DNA of 6,530 nt from Prosthecobacter sp. Lineage in GTDB: Bacteria; Verrucomicrobiota; Verrucomicrobiia; Verrucomicrobiales; Verrucomicrobiaceae. Below the pieces are notes generated by a model. It did no database searches and was not told the origin of the DNA. It worked only from the letters and a program-made list of their open reading frames with translations. The stretch is from positions 1-6,530 of the forward strand of contig JAOZVT010000717.1 in the NCBI GenBank assembly GCA_025869455.1. The letters are read 5' to 3'. Below are positions 1 through 5,527 of the stretch, piece after piece. The number at the start of each line of letters is the position of its first letter. Position 1 is the stretch's first letter. Made by a program: the position numbers and the translations under genes.

Positions 1-407
1 AGGTCACCGGGGGTGAAATAAAACTTTTCTTCGAATCCTGGGTCCTGCGGAATGTGCATTTTCCGGTACTTGCCCAGGTAAGTCCCGTCGGCATCCAGGA
101 TCGCGGCCGTGTTGTGATACAAACCGGGGCCGCGTTTTTCAAAGAGGGAGGCGATGATCACCACGCCGAGTTCTTTAGCTAAAGCCGAGAGGTAATCCGT
201 CGTCGGGCCTGGAATGGCCTCTGCCAAATCAAACAGAGCCGTGTCCTGCCGTGTGCAGAAGTAAGGAATATCAAACAACTCCTGCAAGCAGATGATCTGC
301 GCGCCCTTGCCAGCAGCCTCACGGATCAGCACGTCATGGCGAGCCAGGCTTTCAGCCTTGCTAGCGAACGTGGTGCCTTGAATCAGGCCGAGGGTGACGA
401 TGGACAT
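1..407 (-). CDS. aguB: N-carbamoylputrescine amidase (nitrilase superfamily), partial: N-terminal 135 residues
   Basis: A carbon-nitrogen hydrolase that in this subfamily converts N-carbamoylputrescine to putrescine, CO2 and ammonia, the last step of the agmatine route to polyamines, in the cytoplasm. The frame reads from ATG at 407 down to the window edge and begins MSIVTLGLIQGTTF. Of the superfamily's Glu-Lys-Cys triad, the Glu is visible in CLQELFDIPYF (E43) and the Lys in KYRKMHIP (K116); the Cys lies beyond the edge. The stretch EEKFYFTPGD just after HIPQDP is typical of the AguB group rather than of generic nitrilases. The family is usually about 290-300 residues, so roughly half is present. 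No in-frame ATG, GTG or TTG was found over the stretch just upstream that I checked (408 to about 480), so the start is firm even though no Shine-Dalgarno site precedes it (the leader is pyrimidine-rich). The next gene, at 634, is divergent. The agmatine deiminase partner is not visible. A different omega-amidase of the superfamily is possible but less likely. Confidence 0.85.
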   Translation of the reverse strand, partial: MSIVTLGLIQGTTFASKAESLARHDVLIREAAGKGAQIICLQELFDIPYFCTRQDTALFDLAEAIPGPTTDYLSALAKELGVVIIASLFEKRGPGLYHNTAAILDADGTYLGKYRKMHIPQDPGFEEKFYFTPGD

Positions 408-456
408 GGGGCGCGGAGGATTGAGAGATGTACGCGTGGTGCAAGTAAAGATATGA

Positions 457-501
457 GGCCACGCAGAAAAGCTGTGCTTTAAAAGCAAGCCCTGCGTGGC
501 C
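457..501. repeat. perfect 10-bp inverted repeat in the divergent intergenic region
   Basis: GGCCACGCAG at 457-466 is repeated as its exact reverse complement CTGCGTGGCC at 492-501, with a 25-base spacer. Within the spacer lies a second palindrome, TGCTTTAAAAGCA (475-487), which is 6-bp arms around one central base. The element sits 50 bases upstream of the amidase start, between the divergent genes. It could be a regulator-binding site or a hairpin in the amidase leader transcript. It is not positioned after any gene, which argues against a terminator. Confidence 0.55.
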
Positions 502-506
502 CCATG

Positions 507-534
507 ACCATTCCATGAGAATGCCCACTGTCAA
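507..534 (-). promoter_or_regulatory. candidate promoter for the amidase gene
   Basis: On the minus strand a perfect sigma70-type -35 box, TTGACA (529-534), is followed after 16 bases by AATGGT (507-512). That hexamer keeps the A at position 2, T at 3 and T at 6 of TATAAT but is otherwise weak. Transcription would begin near position 500, at the edge of the 457-501 inverted repeat, giving a leader of about 90 bases before the amidase start. The -10 match is poor, so this is only a candidate. Confidence 0.3.
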
Positions 535-633
535 AAAACATGAAGTGATGTTCCAGGTAGATACCCTCACTTTGAACTGGTCAACCCGAGGCCGCTCACC
601 TAGCTTGCCACGGAGTTAATCTCCTAATTAATC

Positions 634-1080
634 ATGAAATACCTACTTGCTGTTTTGCTCTTGGTTGGCTTCTCCCTCACAGCTCCAGCTGCTGAAACGC
701 CTGCCAAAAAGAAAGCCCCGACCAAGGCCGAAGCTAAAGAAAAAGAACCTTCGGCGGAGGCAGTGGCCACTGCGAAGACCTTGACACCTAGCCAGAAGAC
801 CAAGCTTTTAGACCTTCTCAATAAAGGCGATGAAGCTGCCTTAGAGTCCCTCCCTGGCATTGGTCCTAGCCGAGCCAAGAGCATCGTCAAAGCGCGGCCT
901 TTCAGTGATCCCGTTGACCTAGTCAAGGTGGATGGCATCGGTGATGTGACGCTGGCGGAAATTGTGGCCCATGCGAAGGCTGGTTTCCCGGTGGAGGAAA
1001 AAAAGAAAGCTGAGCCCAAGAAAAAAGGAGCCGCGAAGAAAAAGGGCGAAGAGGCTGACAAAAAAGACGCTAAAAAGTAA
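634..1080 (+). CDS. exported helix-hairpin-helix (ComEA-like) protein with lysine-rich flanks
   Basis: A 148-residue protein with three parts. Residues 1-20 form a signal peptide: MKY, then the hydrophobic LLAVLLLVGFSLT, then APAA, with likely cleavage near residue 19 or 20. Residues 21-45 are a Lys/Ala/Glu-rich segment. Residues about 50-116 form a tandem helix-hairpin-helix domain, with hairpins LPGIGPSRAKSIV (73-85) and VDGIGDVTLAEIV (99-111). The last 28 residues are highly basic, with repeated KKK blocks. HhH pairs of this type bind DNA backbone non-specifically; in ComEA the domain captures double-stranded DNA outside the inner membrane during natural transformation. Export plus HhH makes a ComEA-like role possible, but no other competence gene is in view and ComEA proper usually lacks such a lysine-rich tail. 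Single gene, probably its own transcript, ending at a terminator-like hairpin. Long open frames on the opposite strand are shadows of the lysine-rich coding sequence. Confidence 0.85.
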   Translation: MKYLLAVLLLVGFSLTAPAAETPAKKKAPTKAEAKEKEPSAEAVATAKTLTPSQKTKLLDLLNKGDEAALESLPGIGPSRAKSIVKARPFSDPVDLVKVDGIGDVTLAEIVAHAKAGFPVEEKKKAEPKKKGAAKKKGEEADKKDAKK

Positions 1081-1114
1081 TCATCTGCGCTGAATAGAGC
1101 ATCATACTTTTCAT

Positions 1115-1161
1115 AGATGCGCTTGGTTTGGGTACATGCCCAATCTCGGCGCATTTTTATT
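1115..1161 (+). terminator. probable intrinsic terminator of the helix-hairpin-helix gene
   Basis: An outer stem pairs AGATGCGC (1115-1122) with GCGCATTT (1149-1156), 8 bp including one G-U pair. It encloses a second perfect stem, TTGGG (1128-1132) with CCCAA (1139-1143), around a six-base loop. The downstream arm runs into a T-run at 1154-1158. It lies 34 bases after the upstream stop codon. The two-stem layout is slightly unusual and the T-run is short, so termination may be incomplete. Confidence 0.6.
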
Positions 1162-1181
1162 CATCCCAGCATACCTCTCTC

Positions 1182-2198
1182 ATGAACCCTTGGTTTTACG
1201 TCGATTCAGAAGGTCAGCGACATCAGGTCACTGAAGAACAAATGCAGTCTCTGGTAGCTTCCGGTGTGGTGCGTCCTGAAACCCTCATCTGGACGAATGG
1301 ACAGGCCGAATGGAGCCGCGCCTCACAGGTGCTACCCGCGCTCTTCAGTGGTGGAGGCTCGACTCCTCCGCCCATGCCACCTCCAGTTCCTGGTGGCTCA
1401 GGCATGCGTGCGCATGATGTGGACTATGAAATCCATGGCAATGAAATGCAGATCGTGGAGGTGGAGTTGGATCCAGGTGAGACGGTCATCGCTGAAGCGG
1501 GTGGCATGAACTACATGGAAGACGGCATCGTCTTTGAAACCAAGATGGGAGATGGCTCGTCCCCGACGAACGGCGGCCTGATGGGCATTTTGAAAACAGT
1601 CGGCAAGCGAGTGCTCACCGGAGAGTCTATCTTCATGACGCATTTCACCAACCGTGCCCCGGTAGGGAAAAAGCGGGTGGCTTTTGCCGCGCCTTATCCA
1701 GGCAAGATCATTGCCTTAAAATTGACTGAATACGGGGGTGAGATCCTGTGTGAAAAGGATGCCTTTCTGTGCGCTGCTTATGGAACCGCCATCGGCATTG
1801 CTTTCCAGAAGCGTTTCGGCGCGGGCCTCTTTGGCGGAGAAGGATTCATTCTGCAACGCCTGAAGGGAGATGGTCTGGCCTTCATCCATGCAGGGGGCAC
1901 CATCATCAAAAAGGAACTGAAAGGTGAAACAATGCGGGTGGACACAGGCTGCCTCGTCGCTTTTACCACAGGCATTCGTTATGACATCGAACGCGCAGGC
2001 AACCTGAAGAGCATGTTCTTCGGCGGAGAGGGTCTATTCCTCACCACGCTGAGTGGTCATGGTACGGTGTGGCTGCAAAGCCTGCCCTTCTCACGCTTGG
2101 CTGACCGCATCCTGGCCAATGCACCTTCTGCTGGAGGTAAATCCACGGGTGAAGGCTCTGTCCTAGGCGGGCTGGGTCGTCTTTTGGATGGGGATTGA
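1182..2198 (+). CDS. GYF_2 domain - AIM24 (TIGR00266) family fusion protein
   Basis: A 338-residue soluble-looking protein. Residues 1-55 match a GYF_2 domain: NPWFYVDSEGQRH opens it, and the later LIWTNGQAEWSRASQV is the usual 'W..G...W..A' closing part. In bacteria this domain is thought to be a protein-interaction module, often fused to other domains. Residues 57-75 are a Gly/Pro linker (GGGSTPPPMPPPVPGG). Residues about 78-315 are an AIM24/TIGR00266 domain, a beta-rich fold of unclear bacterial function (the yeast homologue is a mitochondrial inner-membrane biogenesis factor). Typical stretches are AEAGGMNYMEDGI, GGEGFILQRLKGDG and GGEGLFLTTLSGHGTVWLQS. No signal peptide or membrane segment is seen. 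The frame is open up to a TTG at 1128, but that lies inside the upstream terminator hairpin and would add 18 residues ahead of the domain; ATG 1182 starts exactly at the GYF_2 domain. No Shine-Dalgarno site is present. It converges on the PEP-CTERM gene. Confidence 0.88.
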   Translation: MNPWFYVDSEGQRHQVTEEQMQSLVASGVVRPETLIWTNGQAEWSRASQVLPALFSGGGSTPPPMPPPVPGGSGMRAHDVDYEIHGNEMQIVEVELDPGETVIAEAGGMNYMEDGIVFETKMGDGSSPTNGGLMGILKTVGKRVLTGESIFMTHFTNRAPVGKKRVAFAAPYPGKIIALKLTEYGGEILCEKDAFLCAAYGTAIGIAFQKRFGAGLFGGEGFILQRLKGDGLAFIHAGGTIIKKELKGETMRVDTGCLVAFTTGIRYDIERAGNLKSMFFGGEGLFLTTLSGHGTVWLQSLPFSRLADRILANAPSAGGKSTGEGSVLGGLGRLLDGD

Positions 2199-2382
2199 TT
2201 TCAGCGTTGGCCGCTTGCTTGTTCACCGAACAGGTAGGCGGCTGCGTCTTTATGGGGCGGCGTCATACCCACCTGACGGAGTAAGGAGTCGAATCCGAGG
2301 TAGGATTTTGCCGAGCTAAAGCTCTGGAGTACTTGGGGGGCAGTGTGCTTTGCAGCTCTGTCATTTGCCCCAAATAGCCTGT
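2199..2382. other. convergent intergenic region with an orphan minus-strand reading frame
   Basis: It holds the plus-strand hairpin at 2210-2242 and a minus-strand frame that is open from about 2449 to a TGA at 2203-2201. The part outside the neighbouring gene reads as ordinary protein (for example SFSSAKSYLGFDSLLRQVG followed by KDAAAYLFGEQASG) but has no start codon except a GTG and ATG near its very end. It may be the tail of a lost gene or chance. A small GAGCT-AA-AGCTC palindrome (2313-2324) and a TTGGGG/CCCCAA repeat with a wide loop (2333-2373) are also present, neither followed by a T-run. No clear terminator for the minus-strand gene was found. Confidence 0.4.
2210..2242 (+). terminator. 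long plus-strand hairpin after the AIM24-family gene
   Basis: Beginning 12 bases after the stop codon, 2210-2224 pairs with 2228-2242 as a continuous 15-bp stem around the loop ACC. Twelve pairs are Watson-Crick and three are G-U when read as plus-strand RNA; on the other strand those three would be A-C mismatches, so the structure favours the plus-strand transcript. The core TGTTC-ACC-GAACA and the base GCCGC/GCGGC are perfect. The following TGCGTCTTTAT is only moderately T-rich. It most likely ends or protects the AIM24-family mRNA. Confidence 0.5.
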
Positions 2383-5226
2383 TTAGCTGCGCCGACGACG
2401 CCAGATCAAGACCATGCCAGAGAGCATGAGCAGCATGAAACGTGAAGGCTCAGGCACCACGGAAATGATACCCGTGGTGGTAAATTGGCTAACGTCCCAG
2501 AACAAACCTGAACCTGAGATGTCAGGTAGATTGAGGTCCGTCGCATCATCAGCGCTGCCATCACGCATGTCGGGTCCTAGATTAAACGAAACGGCCAACA
2601 AATTTCCCCAATCCAACAGATCAAAGCTTTGCCCAGAAGTCGGCACGAAATCTCCCGGTTCCACCACGATCTGTGCACCCGTGTCCTGAATGAAATCTCC
2701 GGTGATATTGAGTAGATCGTTCCCGCCCAGATTGGAAAGTTGCAGGATGATTTTGGAACCGCTCACCAGGGTCAGATCACCAGAAATGGTCAGTGCCTGC
2801 ACTTCATCTCCACCCGTCGTACCCGGGGCTAAGATAGAGCCAGTGTCCGCTGTCACCGATCCGGTCACTGTGCCACCACCCTCGAGCTTCTGGGCATTTT
2901 GGACGGTGTAAGACGGCAGCGAGGCCACATCAAAAAAGGCACCTGTGCCGACGCTGATAACGGCAGAACTATCAATCCCACCGCTGCCGGAGAGCTTGAA
3001 TGTCCCAGCCTGAATGGTCGTATTCCCCGCGTAAGTATTGGCCAAAGTGAGATTCATCGTGCCATCCCCTGTCTTGGTGATGCCACCGTTCTGGGTGGGG
3101 ATGCTCAGGGTGAAGGTCCTTCCTGAAGCAATGTCAAAGCTGCGCGTGCCGCCATCCAGATCAAAGAGCATGGTGCCGAGGGTCGAGGCTGCCGTGTTGA
3201 TGACGATGGAGCTATTGCCTGTGATGGTGGCATCTCCCTTCAGCACCACCTTGTTGGTGATACCGGCATTTTGAGCCAGAACGGTGATGGTCGCATTGGT
3301 GCTCATGCTGAGTCCACCCGTGCCGATGGTATAAACACTGTTGCTGGAGAAGGAACTGAAACCTGAGGAGGCCGTACTGTCATAGGTCAGGGAATCCATG
3401 GTCCAAGTCGTACCCGAATGCGTGTCCATGATGCCGGTGCCACTGATGGTCACATTTTTGGAGGTGGTGTTGGCATAAATATCTCCGATGCCGGCATTGA
3501 TGTTGAAGTCTCCAAAGCTGCCTCCGCGAATCGTCAGACGACCTGTACCATTTTTGGTAATCGAATAAGCGCCAGTGATGCCTTTATTCAGGTTGAGCGT
3601 TCCTGTTTGCACATCCATCACCGCATTACCAGTCAAGGTGGATTCGACATTGTACTCTAAAACATAGCCGTTCGGGGCATTTACCGAGAGCGTTTGTGCA
3701 CCCATGGTTAAGCTGCCAAACCTGACGGTCTTTGTCGTTCCACTGCCGCTTACGCGGGCAATATCAATGCTAACATCTCCCCCGATCACTGTGTTGTTAT
3801 TAAAGGCCAAAGTTTCAGCATCAGCCGAACCTGTGCCATTCGCCCGCACTTGGAGGACACCTCCGTTTAGAGTCAGTGTACCTGTGCCAAAGGCTTTCTT
3901 AACTTGGCTCGCTGTGCCATAAACGGTCGTGTCCAAGGCAATCAAAGTACCGCTCTCCAGGGTTGTTCCGCCGCTGTAAGTGCTAGCTCCGGTGAAGGTC
4001 TGGCTACCAGCGCCTGTTTTGATGATGGCCACCTTGTTGGTTGAAGTGCCCGTGATGGTTCCATCAAAGGTGCCGCTGCCGCCATTGCTCCCGATGGTCA
4101 AAGTGCCTGTCGTTGTGCTGGTGTTAGTCACGGTCCCGGCTCCATCCAGCACATCCACCGTTTGGCTGGTACCACCTAAATCCAGTGTGGCTCCGGTAGC
4201 CACGGTCAGGTCATTGGTGGTATCTCCTAATGTGCCCGCGCCGCTCATTTTCAGAGTCCCGGCATTCACCACCGTATTGAGGGCATACGTATTGGCAGAA
4301 GAGATCTGCATCGTGCCTGCTCCTTCTTTTTGGAGTCCTCCGTTTTGGGTGGGCACATTCAAAACAAAGGTTTTTCCGGTAGCAACCGTGGCGGTTCGCA
4401 CCCCTCCATCCAGATCCAGCAGTTCCGTGCCTGATCCAGAACTTCCCAGAGTGGTGGTGCCTGTTCCTGTCACGTTGATATTACCCTGAAGTGTCAGCTT
4501 GGTCGTGATGGTATCTATGGTACCCGTAATCACATTGATTGTGCCTGCACTCACGCTTAAACCCCCAGCACCGATGGTGTAGTTACTGCTCGTGCTGTAA
4601 GCTCCAAATTGGGAAGTGGCCGTACCATTGTAGGTCAGCGAATCCATACTCCAGGTCGTCCCTGAATGGGTGTCAAAACGACCATTGGTCCCGACCACAA
4701 AATCGGTGGTCACCAGCTTTAAGAAGATGTCAAACAGCCCCGCATTCACCGTCACTGCCCCGAGGCTGTTGCCAGTATTGTTCACCACCAGTTTATTCGT
4801 GCCTTCCTTGATCAAGGAAGTGGCCAGCATTTTCGAATTGATCTGAATATCCGTGTTCGCTGTGATCGTGGGCGCGACTCCATCCAGAGTAATGGTGCCG
4901 CCGTTCAAAGCGTAAGTGCCTGCAAAAGGGGCATTAAACGTCATGCCATTGGCTGTCACCGTCCCCACCGTGATGTTGCCCGCAGTGCCAGAACTGCCTC
5001 CCCCAAAAATGGCTATGTCTGCGTTTGTATTGGGCCATGCCACAAAGGTGCCGGATACAGAGTCATACCAAGGTTTGTTAGAAGCCGTCGTATTCCATCC
5101 GCTCGTATTCCCATCTGTGATGCCATTGGCATTATCACCATCATTGTCAAAATTCAGGGTCGCCGCTGCGCTGTTAGCAGCGAACAATCCAAGGAGGCCC
5201 GCGCATAACCACGTTTGGCGCAGCAT
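2383..5226 (-). CDS. secreted autotransporter-associated beta-strand repeat protein with PEP-CTERM anchor
   Basis: A 947-residue surface or exported protein of unknown specific role. Numbering from the ATG at 5226: residues 1-22 are a classical signal peptide (MLRQTW, hydrophobic LCAGLLGLFAA, then NSAAA). The bulk is Gly/Thr/Ser/Asn-rich predicted beta-helix. Three clear autotransporter-associated repeats of the 'KtGaGt...aNTYsGnTtv.aGTl' type lie at 4249-4335, 3940-4023 and 2995-3081, with two degenerate ones. A module of about 195 residues occurs twice. The C-terminal domain (GDLTLVSGSKI, NDLLNITGDF, SFDLLDWG) resembles that of other Verrucomicrobiota proteins of this class. The protein ends with PEP-CTERM: VVPEPS, hydrophobic FMLLMLSGMVLIW, then RRRR, a signal normally handled by an exosortase. 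No beta-barrel translocator is present and no cysteine remains after the signal peptide. The frame is open to an ATG at 5289, but the extra 21 residues would precede the signal peptide, so 5226 is preferred; neither start has a good ribosome site. Confidence 0.85.
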   Translation of the reverse strand: MLRQTWLCAGLLGLFAANSAAATLNFDNDGDNANGITDGNTSGWNTTASNKPWYDSVSGTFVAWPNTNADIAIFGGGSSGTAGNITVGTVTANGMTFNAPFAGTYALNGGTITLDGVAPTITANTDIQINSKMLATSLIKEGTNKLVVNNTGNSLGAVTVNAGLFDIFLKLVTTDFVVGTNGRFDTHSGTTWSMDSLTYNGTATSQFGAYSTSSNYTIGAGGLSVSAGTINVITGTIDTITTKLTLQGNINVTGTGTTTLGSSGSGTELLDLDGGVRTATVATGKTFVLNVPTQNGGLQKEGAGTMQISSANTYALNTVVNAGTLKMSGAGTLGDTTNDLTVATGATLDLGGTSQTVDVLDGAGTVTNTSTTTGTLTIGSNGGSGTFDGTITGTSTNKVAIIKTGAGSQTFTGASTYSGGTTLESGTLIALDTTVYGTASQVKKAFGTGTLTLNGGVLQVRANGTGSADAETLAFNNNTVIGGDVSIDIARVSGSGTTKTVRFGSLTMGAQTLSVNAPNGYVLEYNVESTLTGNAVMDVQTGTLNLNKGITGAYSITKNGTGRLTIRGGSFGDFNINAGIGDIYANTTSKNVTISGTGIMDTHSGTTWTMDSLTYDSTASSGFSSFSSNSVYTIGTGGLSMSTNATITVLAQNAGITNKVVLKGDATITGNSSIVINTAASTLGTMLFDLDGGTRSFDIASGRTFTLSIPTQNGGITKTGDGTMNLTLANTYAGNTTIQAGTFKLSGSGGIDSSAVISVGTGAFFDVASLPSYTVQNAQKLEGGGTVTGSVTADTGSILAPGTTGGDEVQALTISGDLTLVSGSKIILQLSNLGGNDLLNITGDFIQDTGAQIVVEPGDFVPTSGQSFDLLDWGNLLAVSFNLGPDMRDGSADDATDLNLPDISGSGLFWDVSQFTTTGIISVVPEPSRFMLLMLSGMVLIWRRRRS
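2977..3561 (-). repeat. second copy of the internal duplicated module in the PEP-CTERM protein
   Basis: About 195 residues running from ITKNGTGRLTIRGG to GTFKLSGSGGI. Markers are MDTHSGTTWTMDSLTYDSTA, then FDLDGGTRSFDIASGRTF, then IPTQNGGITKTGDGT. They align with the first copy at an offset of 416-418 residues with almost no gaps. The DNA has diverged clearly, so the duplication is not recent. Confidence 0.75.
4231..4815 (-). repeat. first copy of the internal duplicated module in the PEP-CTERM protein
   Basis: About 195 residues running from LIKEGTNKLVVNN to GTLKMSGAGTL. Markers are FDTHSGTTWSMDSLTYNGTA, then LDLDGGVRTATVATGKTF, then VPTQNGGLQKEGAGT. The same markers appear in the same order in the copy at 2977-3561. 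The module begins with a degenerate autotransporter-associated repeat and ends with a good one. Confidence 0.75.
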
Positions 5227-5302
5227 ACCTTTGGATGAAGTATGGACGAAATCTGAGAGAAAACAGGCTAACGAAGAAGGAATAAACATGCGACCAGATA
5301 GG

Positions 5303-5350
5303 GGGACGAATCGCCTGCCTAGCGGTGCAAAGCACCAAGCGGGACGAATC
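5303..5350. repeat. 10-bp direct repeat upstream of the PEP-CTERM gene
   Basis: GGGACGAATC occurs at 5303-5312 and again, identically, at 5341-5350, 38 bases apart from start to start. Between them lies a GGTGC-AAA-GCACC hairpin (5324-5336). A related GGACGAAATC lies at 5244-5253, nearer the preferred start. The arrangement could be a pair of regulator sites or part of a structured leader RNA. Confidence 0.5.
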
Positions 5351-5451
5351 TGGGGGTTAGGGGCTAACCATCTTAATCCCTTATTTGGGGTTGTGCCACC
5401 CCATTGAAGTACAAAGGAAAGTCTTGCTGTTCAAAGCTGCACAAAAGGCTA

Positions 5452-5477
5452 AAAAAGCATATTCACCAGCTAGGTGA
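5452..5477 (-). terminator. possible weak terminator of the permease gene
   Basis: Read on the minus strand, a perfect 5-bp stem TCACC-TAGCT-GGTGA (5477-5463) lies 50 bases after the permease stop codon and is followed, after AATATGC, by six Ts (5457-5452). The gap between stem and T-run and the short stem make it weak. No better candidate was found before the PEP-CTERM gene. Confidence 0.3.
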
Positions 5478-5527
5478 TGGACTACCCAATAGGAAATAAT
5501 GGCAGGCTTGAATACAAGCACTCAACC

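Larger units (their letters stand above)
408..633. other. divergent intergenic region
   Basis: These 226 bases separate the amidase from the helix-hairpin-helix gene and should hold promoters for both. They contain the inverted repeat at 457-501 and a TTGACA-like box on the minus strand. Close to the plus-strand gene is a small GGAG-TTAAT-CTCC inverted repeat (612-624), followed by AT-rich TAATTAAT just before the ATG. The GGAG is about 18 bases from the ATG, too far for a normal ribosome site. I see no credible plus-strand promoter hexamer pair and no protein-coding frame. Confidence 0.6.
5227..5527. other. non-coding leader and promoter region of the PEP-CTERM gene
   Basis: Three hundred bases between two minus-strand genes with no convincing coding frame. 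Besides the direct repeat it contains four short perfect inverted repeats: GGTGC-AAA-GCACC (5324-5336), GGTTAG-GGG-CTAACC (5355-5369), TGGGGT-TGTGCC-ACCCCA (5386-5403) and TCACC-AGCTA-GGTGA (5463-5477). A possible minus-strand -35 box TTGAAC lies about 20-25 bases downstream (minus sense) of a T-run at 5452-5457, but its -10 partner is poor, so no promoter is called. Confidence 0.45.

Noticed and set aside
515..619. Short plus-strand frame of 34 codons beginning MRMPTVKK upstream of the HhH gene
   Set aside because: No ribosome site, no recognisable sequence, and it overlaps the likely promoter region; chance is the simplest reading.
624..1154. A 176-codon open frame on the minus strand opposite the HhH gene
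   Set aside because: Its Phe/Ser/Ala-rich composition is the mirror of lysine codons on the plus strand. The plus frame has a signal peptide and recognisable HhH motifs.
1128..1181. N-terminal extension of the AIM24-family protein from TTG at 1128
   Set aside because: The TTG lies in the stem of the upstream terminator-like hairpin, and the added residues precede a domain that starts neatly at ATG 1182.
2333..2373. TTGGGG/CCCCAA inverted repeat as terminator of the PEP-CTERM gene
   Set aside because: The loop is over 20 bases, one arm needs a two-base bulge to extend, and no T-run follows on the minus strand.
3980..4489. A 169-codon plus-strand frame rich in Val and Pro inside the PEP-CTERM gene
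   Set aside because: Antisense shadow of Gly/Thr/Asn-rich codons. Similar open frames occur all along this gene on the plus strand and none shows domain motifs.
5378..5398. TGGCAC on the minus strand as the -24 part of a sigma54 promoter
   Set aside because: The required GC dinucleotide at the -12 position, ten bases after the GG, is absent.
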